A stretch of 64,000 nucleotides of DNA from Gnetum montanum (GCA_015680685.1 MNCI01036200.1:92563-156562); one strand, 5' to 3'. Shown: positions 35,761 through 48,143, counted from the stretch's first letter. Notes: generated from the letters alone by a model not told the origin. A program made the numbers and translations.

Positions 35761-35944
35761 AGCACTAAGTCTCTAAATAATAACCTTTTAAGAAAAAAAA
35801 AAAAAAAAAACTAGTTTGTAGGCCATATGTAGCATAGAGGTATCAACTTTTATAAATCTTGGGGTCTACCTATGTTTCACTTATTTTGGATTCCAACACC
35901 CCATATGTCTTTATAGGATATTCATCTAGGCATGAAATGTAACG

Positions 35945-36083
35945 GGTGTTGGAACCTAAAATAATTGAAATATAGATACACTCCAAAATATATAGTTCAA
36001 CTAGAACTTTATAACTCAATATTGCCTACTAAAATTAAACCCATGACCTAAAAAGCTTTGAAATCAAAAATCACTAACACCTC
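35945..36083 (-). repeat. tRNA-derived SINE-like copy, reverse orientation
   Basis: The reverse complement starts GAGGTGTTAG and ends GGTTCCAACACC, with box B TGGGTTTAATTTTAG. Its length (139 bp) and tail match copy 2. Confidence 0.6.
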
Positions 36084-36557
36084 AATGTAGATTCCGTCAA
36101 ACTCATTGAAATATCAAATTTACCAACACTGCGTTGATGAACTGTTGAGTACGTTGAAACGTAATGCTGTTCTTCGAAAGGGTTATGAGCCATTAAAATG
36201 GAGCTTTCTTTCGTGGTATGTATCCCATGTAATGAATGTCAACGTACTTTTTCTGCTTTCCATCTTCGTGGGAAAATACAATTTATCTTATACTTTAACA
36301 ACGTTCATGCCTTGCTCTCTACTCCAGGTTTACTCCGTTGTATTTCGTTTCAAAGTTGTGTGTGCAACCTTCGACTTTCATTAGATTGAGGCTGAAGCAA
36401 AATCAATCCGATGTACAAACGCTGCAGGATCCGCCACTGAAATTGTGCAAGTTCTACTGCGATGGTTGCGTCGGTGTCTGTATCGTCCATGTTCTGTTCA
36501 ACGGAACTATAACTGTTGCAGATATCTGCAATATTAGTGCAATTCGATTGCAAGAAA
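36084..36557 (+). promoter_or_regulatory. Probable promoter/leader of VPS15 fragment
   Basis: About 470 bases directly upstream of the VPS15 start. Small reading frames occur but have no motifs. I call it promoter or leader only because of its position. Confidence 0.3.
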
Positions 36558-36755
36558 ATGGGCAACAAAATCGCTAGAACAACCCAGGGATCGGCTTCGG
36601 AGTATTATTTGCAAGACTTGCGGTCGTCGTACAATCTGGTATTGAAGGAGGTTCAAGGACGCGGCAGATTTCTGAAATCCATACTTTGAAAGCATGACGA
36701 GGGTCTCGTTCTTGTCAAAGTTTATTTCAAGCGCAGAGATTCTGTCGATGTAAGG
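36558..36755 (+). pseudogene. VPS15: VPS15 exon 1 (PI3-kinase regulatory subunit), one stop
   Basis: The translation from the ATG at 36558 begins MGNKIARTTQGSASEYYLQD, followed by SSYNLVLKEV, GRGRFLKSI and KHDEGLVLVKVYFKR. This is the conserved N-terminus of plant VPS15, with an N-myristoylation Gly and the start of a kinase-like domain. VPS15 partners the VPS34 phosphatidylinositol 3-kinase on endosomal and autophagic membranes. The exon ends AGG followed by GTAAAT, a plausible donor site. An in-frame TGA (36687-36689, codon 44) interrupts it, and no later VPS15 exon is in the window. It is either a truncated duplicate or a gene with a huge repeat-filled first intron and a damaged exon. Element A starts about 190 bases downstream. 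Confidence 0.85.
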
Positions 36756-36943
36756 GTAAATATCTCGTTATGAATTCTTTAAAAACAGGTATTAACTGAA
36801 AGTTAGTTTATATTTATCATGGTTGTCAAGCATGTCAAGATCCTCAGGAATGAACGTCCATGGTTCAGGAAATAAAAGGTCATCAAAAGTTTGAAAATTT
36901 AAAAGGCAACATCATGTTTTCTTAGTTGGAAAACTGATTTCTA

Positions 36944-38514
36944 TGCAAATCGCGCAGCGTCATGGCAGTTCTTCAAAAGATGGATGCGGCAAGTTTTCTA
37001 CCCCAAGTGTCAACAGACGGATTCTCCAGCCTGCCCACCTGAGTAGTTCATCCAGCCGACAGCATGCTTAGGAGCAACCCTCAGAATGCACAAAACGCTT
37101 CAGCAAGTTTTCTAAGTCAAGGAGTTTTGTTACGCTAGGTAGCGTAACAAACTTTAGAAGACGTTTGCAGCAGCGCAACACTAAACTATGGTGTGCTACG
37201 CAGTGTAGCGCAACATAGCAAAAGCTGGACAATCAGTCCCCTTGCCCGACTTCAAGTCCTTCAGCAATGTCTCCTTCCATTAGAAAGCGACAAACTTGAC
37301 CAAAATCAGGTCATGTTTGCTGCTACGCTACGTTAAGCTACATGGCGCAGCGAGGCGTAGCAATTCTGTGGAAGTGACAGAAGGTATCTCAAAGGGCGAG
37401 ATCAGCAAATTCGCAAGCTTCGCAGTGACAGAGGCAAAGTTTGCAAATTGGCGACGTTTTTGCGACTAAGGACAGCTGCTACGCTATAATACGCTACGTA
37501 GTGTAGCATAGCGTAGCAAATCTATGACCAGTAGTCACAACACTGCAAAGGCTTCCAACACATGCAACAAGACACAACACAAGCTCCTTGCTTCGAACCA
37601 GCGGCTACACTACACTACGTAACATAGCACAACGTGACAAGATGCCACACTACGCCAAACATGCTACGCTACAAAGCATGGCAAAGCGTGGCAAGTGGTT
37701 ACGTGACATCAATGCACTTCACCTAATTGCACCGTTGCTCTGATAGCGTAATTACAACATGACAGGCTTGTAATTACAGTGTGGTAGGCCCACCCAACAG
37801 TCATGCAGGCACGTGGAGCATAGACAAGTCAGCATAGGCCCAGGGCACGTGGCGTCCAAACTGCATGTTTGGCGCGCCTTTTGCCCTATAAATACCCTAA
37901 TGACCATCAAGGTTCAGGGTCCTGGTTTTCTGAGCAATCTAGTCGGCTAACAATTTTTTTGGCTGACAAGCAAAAGTTAACATTGTAACCTTGAGCACTG
38001 TAAGCTTCCTGTTTTGACATTGTAAATAGTTAGCATTCTCAGTTGGCATTTTGTTCTACTCTTTCCTACCACCTTGGTAGCACTTCGCATTGTTAACGCT
38101 TGAGTCTGCGTTCAAGCACACAGCCATCTTGCTCTACACGTCTTGGTTACCCTCGGGATCTCTGCACTTCCCAACGTTGTGCAATCGATCGTATCCATCT
38201 TGATAGAGCGAAGTCGTAGCTTTGAAGTGGTGCACTTTTCTAACTGCATTTTACTTTGTCTCTTGCTTATTATTTGCATTTTACACTGTTTTCTACCTCT
38301 TTTACATTCGAACATTGCTTTATGCTATCAATCTCATTTTCAAATCACACGTTGCAAAAGGTTATATAGACACTGACTAAGTCCCTGTTTGATCGACCAG
38401 ACCATTCAGGGCATCCCATTTCTATTCCATTCAGCACAGTCCTCCCATGGAAACAAGGTTGAAACTACTAGCGGCTGACGACCCGTCGGTGTTCTTTCCA
38501 GCTGTCGACGTTTT
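36944..38514 (+). repeat. 5' LTR of Tat-like element A
   Basis: About 1.57 kb, aligning end to end with 53232-54814. It begins near TGCAAATCGC; the true start could be up to 60 bases earlier. It is dense in GCTACGCTA/TAGCGTAGC palindromes, for example TTGTTACGCTA-GG-TAGCGTAACAA (37127-37150). TATAAATACCC at about 37888 is a likely TATA box. No convincing target duplication was found. Confidence 0.85.
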
Positions 38515-38530
38515 GGTGCCCTTTCCACAT
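38511..38530 (+). other. Primer-binding site of element A
   Basis: TTTTGGTGCCCTTTCCACAT lies at the point where the two LTRs stop aligning. Tat elements typically show TTTTGGCGCC there. The downstream part is degraded, so the tRNA cannot be named with confidence. Confidence 0.5.
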
Positions 38531-38934
38531 GTCACGGTAGTCCTATAAGCTTTCTGCACCCTAATATGCATTAGCGTAAACTTGACACCCGTTTGTGGTT
38601 GTTTACGCGTTGTGTGGTGCAAATCGGTCACCTTGGTGGTTCCTCAGGAACCCTACAAGACATAAAGCCTCCAGTTGCCAACTAACTTAGCTATCCTATG
38701 GTAGTCTTGCATGCGCTCTGTACCCTATCATGCACTTGCATAAACATGATACCCTTTAGTGTTTGTTTACGCATCGTGTGGTACAGATCGGTCGCCTCAA
38801 CGGTTCCTCAGGAGGCCTGCAAGACATAAAGCCCCTTTGATTGCTTGCCAACTTCTTCGCTCTTCTCGTTCACATAACTATTTAGCTTTCTGATTTCCTT
38901 GCTTTTCGCATTTGCAAAATTGTTTAACGTAGCA

Positions 38935-41900
38935 ATGACTTCTACAACTATTGTTGCTAATACCTTCAACATTGAGGTTCCCATCACAGTTCAAGGCATC
39001 ACAGGTGCCGAAAAACCGCTGAACCCGATGCTGGAAAGACGTCAATCCCTCAGGATCCAAAACTGAGGACCTGAGGGCTTGGCCCAGCAACATGAGTGCT
39101 ATAACTTCCTCTGTGCAAAGGTTTAGGCAAACCTTCCTTTAGATGTACATGAGTTCGAAGGCAAACGTAGCTTCGAGTTCGCTTACTACAACAGGAAGGA
39201 ATTTGTTCCCACTCCTGGTGCTTCCATACCTTTGACAGAGACCAACGAAAGGCTTCTAGACTAGCTAATCCAGATGGCTAGGCTGAGGAAGCAACAAGAC
39301 ATAGTGTCTAACCAGGATGATGCCTTCCAGGATGGATAGGAGGAACTCGATTCCCAATCCGATGAGGAAGGTCAAACCAACCTCATTCCTGTCCCTCCTA
39401 CCCATTCCTTCTGGGCCAATCCGTTGTCTATCACCGCTCCCTTTACGATCATGCCTACACTCCCATAGTTTACAATCACAACTGCAATGGGTAGCCATGT
39501 CGCCTTCCCGGTGTATTAACACCCTTATTTCCTTGTCTCATTTGCAGCAACTAGGCCTCCGCAAACTGTTCAGCAGCCCATTCCTATAGCGCATCATACA
39601 CCAATCACGGCTACCCTACTGCATGTTCATACTGTACCTACTTCACAATCGTATGCAACCTCTATTTCAATTCCTACATTCACGTTTGTTCCACCCACAG
39701 TGGTGGGCCCGAGCCCATCCACATGGTGGACCCCATTCACTTCTTTGCCTATTCCACAACTATCACAGATGTCTCATTATGTTCACCCTCAGACCTACCA
39801 AACCCCGCAAACGGTACAACCCAACACGGGTTATGGTCTATTCCGCCGACGACACAAGTGATCTATCCGGTAGCATAACTCGTGGTTGTTGCTCCAACTG
39901 CACCATCGGCCGGGTGGTGGACAATGCAAGTAGCACCGCTTGTAGGGGCTATCCCAATGGTACCGCCGATGGGTCACACAACCACCCCCACCATTCCACA
40001 AATGGGAACTGCCTCAGCAATTCCCCAATCATCCACAATGTCGCAGGGTTTGGACCAAGCATTTTAGCTCATCCACACCCTCACTAAGGAAATCAAACGC
40101 CTCAAGGCTGTCAGGTCTAACACGGTACAGGTCATGGACTTTTACCAGGACGACCCCATCAGCCCTGCAATCTCTACACTAATGTTACCCCCAGGGATGT
40201 CTCTCCCCCACTTCATGAAGTACGACGGGGAGGGGAATCCCAATGCACATCTTATTACCTTTAGGTCTAACTCTCTCCTGTTGCAACAATGGCCACACAT
40301 GATCATTCGTGTCTTCGCCACATCCCTAGCTGGGAGAGCCTTGGATTGGTACCGCACGCTACCACATTCATCTATTTCAACTCTAGAAGACCTTCTAACC
40401 CAGTTCGTGACATGCTTCAAGTNTAAGGATAAGGGTAAATCCCCAACACCCACAATAGCCACTATGGCAACCGAGGCCAAGCCCAAACCTAGCAACAATG
40501 GTAGCAAGAACAACAAGAAACCAGCCATACCCGCAGCTAACCCCATGCCCAAGTAGGGAAACACGTTGCAACCTCCATGTCCCGCACCTAAGACATCTGC
40601 ACAACCCAAACCAAACTTCGAGCGTAAAGATTTCTCAAAGTACATCCCACTACCTCTTAAGCCTTCAGAACTTCTGAGGTAGCTATTGGCAGTAGGGCAC
40701 ATCCAACACAAGTAGATGTCAGAAGAAGGAATCAGAAGACATCAACACTACTACGAGCTCCTTAGGAACCCCTCCTTAGCCTTGCCTAATGAGCCACTAG
40801 TTCCTAAGGGTTTCAGACTGGACAAGTTTTGTGACTATCACCAACATTGTGGTCACAACACAGATTACTATCTGGCCTTATGGGATGACATCCAGAGATT
40901 GATCGATCAGGGAAAACTGATATTGGATGAAAGCAACCTAGAACGCCCTGAAAACCAATCTATGTATGTCTACATAGACCCCCTCAACGCCAACAATGTC
41001 GATTACATCATCAACGCCATCGGTATTGACAGTGATCCTAGGCCATCCCAGTAGCCATTTGTGGCTCGTGTGCCTCAGTGTAGTGCACCAGCACCACCAG
41101 TGGCTGGCCGAAGCTTGCAATAGCCATTCGTTCTGAGAGTCCCTCTCTAGACATCCATCTTTGCCGCACCTATTAGCAAAACCGCACCACCCCACATGTT
41201 AACACCGTTAACTCCTTTTATTATTAGAGGGTCGATCCGTTGGACAGCCCCCCTGCATGAGATAGCTGAACAACCTTCTCGTCCTAAAAAATTGGAAGTG
41301 TGTTTCACAAGCGAGACGTCAAGAGGAAGTGTCACCCCTGGTACTTCCAAGCCTATGTCTCCACCCTCTGTGTCTATGCCCTCACCACCAAAGACGAACG
41401 TTGCTATAACCGCACAGTCTGCGCCACCCTGCCAAAAAGGGTCTGAGCCTAGATCTGAAGTCACCCCTCCTCGGGAAATCCATCTTCCAGGACGAATAGA
41501 AGAGGAGGAAAGCATTAAATAGGAGGATGGCCAAGACCTCTTAGATGCCTTCGCTTAGTTCAAATAAGCTCTTAAATAGAAAAACACTACACTAAGCTTA
41601 TACGACTTAATCATGATGTCTATCTCACATCGCGAGGCTCTGATCCGCATGTTGATAGCAATTCCCATCAACAAAGACATGCCAGTGGAAGAGAAAGCGA
41701 TCCACTTGGTCATGTTTTCCTCTGCACCCACAGAGCCAGAACCATCTCAACTGACTTTCAGCAACGACTCCATTAGGAAAGATCCCGAAAGGGGTCAAGT
41801 GACTACGGCACCTCTCTTCATCACAATTTTGGTTGGCCAACACCGGATCTAAAGGATACACATTGATGATGGGGCTGCCACAAATGTCATCCCCTTCCCT

Positions 41901-42422
41901 ATAGTGGACAAGTTAGGCTTGGTCGACCAGATCAAACCCACAATGACGTCATGCTTGAGGTTGTTCAACGAGGCACACATCCTGGTGAAGGGCACAGTCC
42001 ACATAGATTTTTTGGTAGGGGACCAATTCCCCACAAATGCAACGTTCATCGTGGTCAAGAAAATGCCTATGTTTAACCTGATCTTGGGGAGATCATGGTT
42101 AGCACAACTTAGACTTATCTTCTTATCCATACACTAGGAAATCCACCTACCGTATGAAGGCAGGGAGGTGATGATACATGGTGACGAAGTAGTAGCGCAG
42201 GTAATTAATAACGTAGACATGGAGCAGGGCTTAGAGGTCGTAACCTCTAAGAATGAAGCACTTGCTCACATAAAGATTGACCACTCAGTGGGAGAATCGG
42301 CCCAGCAAACTGGTCTCCAAAATGAAAGTGTGTGGCTTGAGTTGCCCTTCCAAGCGGGGGACAATGATGTGAACGAGGGCCTTGGCAAAACACCTCGGCC
42401 TTACGTTCTGCTCAACCCATGA
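38935..42422 (+). pseudogene. gag-protease of element A
   Basis: It starts at the ATG at 38935 (MTSTTIVANTFNIEV). A Pro/Thr/Gln-rich region (39540-40080) precedes the capsid domain (40134-40430), which has LPPGMSLPHFMKYDGEGNP and AGRALDWYRTLPH; an N lies at 40423. A Lys/Pro-rich linker follows, then a Cys/His motif FRLDKFCDYHQHCGHNTDYY (about 40810-40870). The retropepsin has IDDGAATNV (Asp-Asp-Gly at 41865-41873), then LGLVDQIKP and FNLILGRSWLAQL (42073-42111). From 40134 to 42422 everything lies in one frame, broken only by stops such as TAG. The first 1.2 kb has at least one frame change. Confidence 0.8.
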
Positions 42423-42527
42423 TGGGTCAAAAAGCAGCTACACATAGCATAGCCACCCCACTACTTCATGCCTAGTTGCCATCCCTTGTACGTTCACCAC
42501 CTTTTTCTTTGTTGACATCCTTTTAGT

Positions 42528-42795
42528 ATGCTACACTATGGCCCGAAACGGCCTAAAACTATGCTACGCTATGGCCCGAAACGGCCTAAAACTATGCTAC
42601 ACTATGGCCTGAAATAACCTAAAACTATGCTACACTATGGCCCGAAATGGCCTAAAACTATGTTACCCAATGGCCCAAAATGGCCCGAAATGGCCTAAAA
42701 CCAGCAATGGCTTGAAATGGCCTAAAACCAGCAATGGTCCGAAATGGCCTAAAACTAGCAATGGCCCAAAATGGCCTAAAACTAGCACATGAAAG
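42528..42795 (+). repeat. Tandem array 1 of element A, 33-bp unit
   Basis: Units run ATGCTACACTATGGCCCGAA and ACGGCCTAAAACT, at least four times, followed by shorter AGCAATGGCCCGAAATGGCC units. The core GGCCTAAAACTAGCA is related to the cores of the arrays at 47720 and 51711 and, reversed, to those in element B. Confidence 0.9.
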
Positions 42796-42966
42796 CATGA
42801 ACATTTTACACCAAAACGTAACACGTATACAATGCACAATTTAGCGTAGAATCAATTTCTGTTTCACAAAATCCTCTTTGCTTTATTCAAGAACTATTTT
42901 CTTTCAAACAATGTTTGCAAAATTTGTTACACAAAATTCAAAATTTCAAAACAAAATCCCATGCTA

Positions 42967-45900
42967 TCATGGGTTGTCTCTGTTTGCATCATCTTTGTCA
43001 TTCATCTCTACATCATTTCCTTTTGCATCGCCTTCCCCTACGTTGCCCTCTGTCAATTCTTCATTTTCTCCCTCCATAGGCCCTACACCCTCATCTGGAG
43101 CCTGCATCGTAGGAATGAAGTAGTTAGTTAAAGCAACGCACACAAGCTACAATACAGCATAAGCATAATACAGTAGAAAGAAACTAACCTGAGAAGGGCC
43201 TACGTCCATCTTGAAGGGTATCTGGTCTAAATCGAGCCCAAGGCGGCACTAGACCTCCTCTATCATGATGTCCACCCAACGCCTGTTGCTTGGTTCAACT
43301 TTTGCAATAACTCTCTCCTTTTCAACGGTTGTCCGCCCTGGTGGTCCCAGAGAAAAGGATACAATTGCGGTTTCTCCTATGGGAAGGTCCACTTTCAGGT
43401 CAGGAGATTCTGTAACCTTTACCTACTCTTTGAACTTCGCATAGGCCTCAGAGGCGTCAATGGCATTTATGAATGCTTTATACGTAAACAACTCCACAGC
43501 AGCGTCCTTGTACAAATTACGATGGGTAGCATTTTCCAGTTTATACATGTGTTTGTGGTTTTTCTGGGACTACCCCCATTCATAAACCTTGGCGCTGAAC
43601 TCTTTCAAATCTTGACACTTCTGGACTAACAAGTCCATTTGCATCCACTGTTCTATTATTTTGCAGGTGGCTTCAATGTTTTGATGTGTGACTGTCCAAA
43701 ACTTGCCGTAGTCTATTACAGCCATGCACCAGTCCTCATTATTAGTGTCACGGGCCATGAGGAACTTTTTCCTCTACTTGAGATCCTCTACCTTGGTGCT
43801 TAGGTCAACCTCCCTTTGCTTAGCTTTTTGGACCTATTTCCACAGGTCCTCATTGACGTGCTTATACTCCCACAAGGAGCGTGCCAAGTGCAAAGCACAT
43901 TTGCAAGCCTCGTCGTATGCACGACGAGACACCTCGGTCACTTCAGGTGGGAATGTAGGCATGGAATTGACTTTCAAATGCCATGTTGTGTCCCATTTAA
44001 GCTAAGAGGCTGCCATAACACAAAGAGCATAGTAATCACATTAGCGTAGCAAGATTAGCAAACTCAAGAAACTCTAGCATAACAACATGAGAGCACCTGA
44101 CACTACTACTTACTTGCGTCAAGGTCCACTTGCTGAAGGTGACTGATCATGTCGTCAACGATTCCTTGCATGTACGCAAACTTATCAGGGATCTTAGACC
44201 ATGACTTTGTACAAGTCAGAGGAGATCCTGCAGCATCAACAATGGCACCTGTTACATAGCTAAACACATCAGTAATGGCGAAAATGGGCTGTGACAAGGC
44301 AGACACATTACTGAACTCACCAGCGTCCAATTGCGGTCTCCCTTCTTACTGATGCAAGATGATGGCGGTAGCCTTGGCAGAGGTCCCTACCAAGTCTATA
44401 CGAGCCTCTTCTTCATGCTCTGGTGCTTTTACTTTTAGGAGACCAGTGTCTTTTTTATTCAAGGGAAACTCCTCTTCATTAGTAGGAGGATTCTCCCTAA
44501 TAACAAGAGCCCCCGCCTTAGCGACAGGGGTTTTTCCCTTCTTGACTAGGGCCATTTCTTCTGATACTGGGGCCTCCATGTCTTTATTCATTGCCCCCAT
44601 CTTAGGGGCCAACACCTCTTCATCACCTTCTTCTTCTTCTTCTTCTTCCTCTACCAATCAAGAAACATGTTTGCATTAGTCCAAAACAAGTTAGCTTAAA
44701 ATAGATGCTATGCCACCTAGTATAGCATAGTGTGGTAGACAATAACAAGGTAGACGTTAAACAAAAGCGTTTACCAATGGGGGGTTTTTTCCTCTGTAGT
44801 TTAAGCCACAGTCTTTGCCCCTCCTCTTCCTCCACGAGAAGAGTTTTCTTAGCTAGAGGAGGCCTCTTCTGCTACAACTTTTTGGGCATAGTCTCAGCTA
44901 TGAGATGTTTCCCTTGCAACACACTACCAGCTATAGTAGGGGGCATCTCCCCTACGCTATCTAGACCACGAAAATTGTGGGCCACTCGATCCTTACTCAT
45001 TACAGAAAGTGACTTCCCAATTATTTCTGGGGGATCTTGGGCTCGATCTAGAGGGTCTGGTAAATCCACGGTCTGGAAATCTGGTCACGATTTCGCATGA
45101 CCTAGGCTTCATTCTTTTGAACCAGTAGAAACTCTGTAAAACACCTCAAACAAGCTACATAGAAGGCATAATGTATGTTGGAATGGGACTCTAATTTCTT
45201 ATGGAGTCCCAAAATTTCAGCCTACAATCCTTTACATAAAAAACTGGCCCAATTGTAATGGGCCCCCTCTTTCATGACTTCACACATTATCCAGGTTTGC
45301 TCAATCCCTAGGACCTTCCCTTGGGTAAGCAGCTGGGGGAATGCACAAGCGTGAAAGACATGGTAAATCTCCTTGGTGAGTCCTTCTTTGAGCTTCTCCA
45401 TGAGGAGCCCCTTCCGCTCCTTGGCAATCCCTAATCACTCCTAAATGTTCTTCTTCTGAAGGATCAGCTCCTTCTTGCCCTTCGACCCTATAAGGATGCC
45501 ATGGGCAGGGACACCAAACAGGTCCACAAATAGCTATTCATTGATGTCAATGACCACCCATACACCTTGTATGTGCATATGGAAGCGATCCATCTTTTCA
45601 GAAAAGGAGTTGACTAGGGAGAGCATCTTGGCAGTAGGAACGCTCGAATTTAGGGCCAGGAATAGATCCATAAGCCCAAGCTTTTGGATGTTCTGGACCA
45701 AGGAGTTCAAGGCCACACCATCTATCAAATGTTGGCTCGCATCTACTTCTCCATACTTGAAGTAGATGTTTGCCCCCTGTGTCTCGGTGGTTACCACCGT
45801 CACCTCCTGGGCCTTCTTCGTCCCTATAACAATTTTCGCAAAAATGTTTAGCATAAAAATGCATAAAATTCAAAGATTGCAAAGACATTTAAGTATGCAA

Positions 45901-46721
45901 CACTTACAGCTTGGCCTACCAGGTCTGTACGGTAATGGGAATGGTGGAAGGTCAACTAGAACTTGTTCAACCGTGATTGGTTTGAAGGGTTTTGCCCACT
46001 CCTCGTCCAGCCAACCAAACCCCTTACACTGATCGTAGGGAATGGGGAATAGGTATGAGTAGGTGCAGTATTCACCCTCGCATTGACTGATCACACCTGC
46101 ATGCAGGTTCTCAGCATTAGAGAACTTCTATAGGGCTATATGCATGTAGTCAGCTGGCCTGGTCTGTCGTGAACCCCGTTATTGTTGATGTAGAACCTAG
46201 TGACACAAAAACATACTATTAGCATTTGGCCAATATGGCAATCATTGCACAACACAGTGGAACAAGTTGCAAAACTCACCTGCCAGCACAATAGATGGTT
46301 CCTGGTGGGTTTTGGAAGCACGTTACCATATGATGCACAACAAACAATGTGTTGTAATGATGGTAGCAACTGTACTCAAGCATATCCCAGATCTAGGCCA
46401 AACACCTTAACCCTACGGGGAATTGACTAGATCCTTCTCCCTACCTGCTCATGATTGCCACGTCCATCAAAAACCATAGGATGCCACGACTTGCCCCAGG
46501 CAATATCGCTTCGGTTATGATCGCTGCCTCCTCCTCCTCTAGGGATGACCAAACGATCACACTGAAGTGATCGATGAGGTATTGTAGGAACTCTTTCCTT
46601 GAACCAGACCCCCTGCTTCCCCACACGTATCTATGGAGGAGGAGCATTGGCCACAGGTTTGTTTGCATGACACAAGATCCTTGCAATTTCTAAGACAATC
46701 AGAGTTGGCCTTAGCCCCATC
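42967..46721 (-). pseudogene. Antisense spliced gene: FCP1/NIF-like plus plant-transposon domain
   Basis: Six exons on the minus strand: 46721-46280, 46196-45908, 45823-44775, 44650-44114, 44009-43199 and 43101-42967. All five introns are GT-AG (83, 84, 124, 104, 97 bp). Codon phase agrees at every junction, reading the local frame at each. Exon 1 begins MGLRPTLIVLEI and resembles an FCP1/NIF (HAD) phosphatase through FLQYLIDHFSVIVWSS and CYHHYNTLFVVHHM, QNPPGTI. The catalytic Asp residues of both expected motifs are replaced, so it would be inactive. Exon 3 follows the Transposase_32 layout (LFVDLFGVPAHG). Later exons are Glu/Lys-rich, with a long helical region (43570-43990), and end in an acidic tail (EGENEELTEGNVGEGD) before TGA at 42969. 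About 18 stops, mostly TAG, and two or three frameshifts kill it. Introns survive retrotransposition because they read only antisense. Confidence 0.7.
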
Positions 46722-47264
46722 CTGCACAACACAACCAGCAAGTATTAGCATCATGTCTAAGTGCAATACGCACGCAATGTAGCAATACCTAGCAGATCAT
46801 GCATATAGCGTAGCATAACCCTCTTCCCGCACATAGCGTAGCAAGAACATGAAAGCACTAACGTAGCGAAAATAGCCTAGCGTAGCAATAGAACAATTAA
46901 CCCTAACAAGGTGATTAACAATACACCCCAACAAAACACATGTCACACTATCACATCACGCATGGCCCAAGCCTCTTCAAGGTCCTATGTCACTCCATTC
47001 AAAAGCCAAGTAACTCAAACTATCCAAACCCCCATGGTTATGACAACTGCGGTGGTGGCGGTTTAAGTGACCTTGCATGAAATGATGGCATGACGTTTAT
47101 GCACTTGCCGTGGCCAAGATGCCAACAGCGGCAATGAAAAGGCCAAAACAACGTGATGATAGAAAACACAGGTGGCTAAGACTAAGATACAAAACAAAAG
47201 CAGAAAATAGAAGCAAAAAATGATGATAGAATTGTAAAAAAAATGCAGGAGCATGATGGCCTAC
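46722..47264 (-). other. Upstream region or intron of the antisense gene
   Basis: Non-coding, about 540 bases. AGCGTAGCA words cluster at 46795-46885, the same words that fill the LTRs of element A. A pyrimidine-rich tract and GTTGTGTTGTGCAG acceptor lie at the 46721 end. Confidence 0.4.
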
Positions 47265-47383
47265 CGAGTCAACGACATGTCCCCCCGCACTGCAACGCAC
47301 GCTTGTGTCATGTACCCTTAGATTTTCTTCACCTCCTCGACCTTTGCAAGTGCCAAATTCATGTGTTCCTTCTTTAGAGCCAT
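47265..47383 (-). pseudogene. Possible first exon of the antisense gene
   Basis: Minus-strand ATG at 47383 gives MALKKEHMNLALAKVEEVKK, one TAA, then GYMTQACVAVRGDMSLTR, ending before GTAGGCC as a possible donor. It lies upstream of exon 46721-46280, but I cannot show that the two are joined; the gap would be a 543-bp intron. It may be part of another lost exon. Confidence 0.35.
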
Positions 47384-47719
47384 TATCCTACTTGCAGAAT
47401 TTTCCTCATCACGATGCAAAAAACTGCCTTACTCGCTGTAAGTACAATCGCTATGTGCTTCAGAATCACTTTGTGCCACAAATATGGGCTCTACACTCTT
47501 ATGGTGAGGATGACGAGCTTACCAAGGTTTAATCCCTATTTATGTCTGTAATGGTAAAAAAGAGAAACTTGTCACTCTCTCTCTTTGTTTAATGTGGAGT
47601 GCACCGTACAGCGTAGCATGCTCACCACGACATCGTAGCATTATTGGTATTAAAACCTTGACACTCTCCAAGCTAACTGCTTGCTTTCCTGAGAAACGAA
47701 AAAAAAAATATTTTCGATT

Positions 47720-47970
47720 ATACTGGTCCAAAAAGACCTTAAACTAGCAATCGTAGCGTAGTGATGCTTTTACTGATCTAAGAAGACCTTAAACTAGCAA
47801 CCCCAGCGTAGTTGTAACTTTCACAGTCCAGAAAGACCTTAACCTAGTAATCCTAGTGTAGCAGTGACTTTAACAGTCCAAAAAGACCTTAAACTAGCAA
47901 TTCTGACCTGTTATACGTTTGCAGTCCACAATGACGCTAAACTAGCAATCTCACACATTCACATTGGCAG
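47720..47970 (+). repeat. Tandem array 2 of element A, about 51-bp unit
   Basis: Five units contain GTCCAAAAAGACCTTAAACT followed by AGCAA, separated by variable GTAGCGTAG-like text. The last unit reads GTCCACAATGACGCTAAACT, very close to the units of array 3. Confidence 0.85.
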
Positions 47971-48143
47971 TATTACATTTTATTTTTAGCAACTTTGCGT
48001 GCTCATATCGACAGTTTTACATTTTTCCTTTTAGCAGCTCTGCATCTCCATGCCATAATGGTCTACCATGACTTTAAACTGGAAAAATTGTAATCCTTAC
48101 CTCATACTTTGCTAGTTACATCTCGCCATTACTTTGCAAGTTT

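Noticed and set aside
46413-46444. GT...AG interval of 32 bases in the antisense gene
   Set aside because: Too short for a plant intron, and the reading frame continues straight through it with NIF-like text on both sides.
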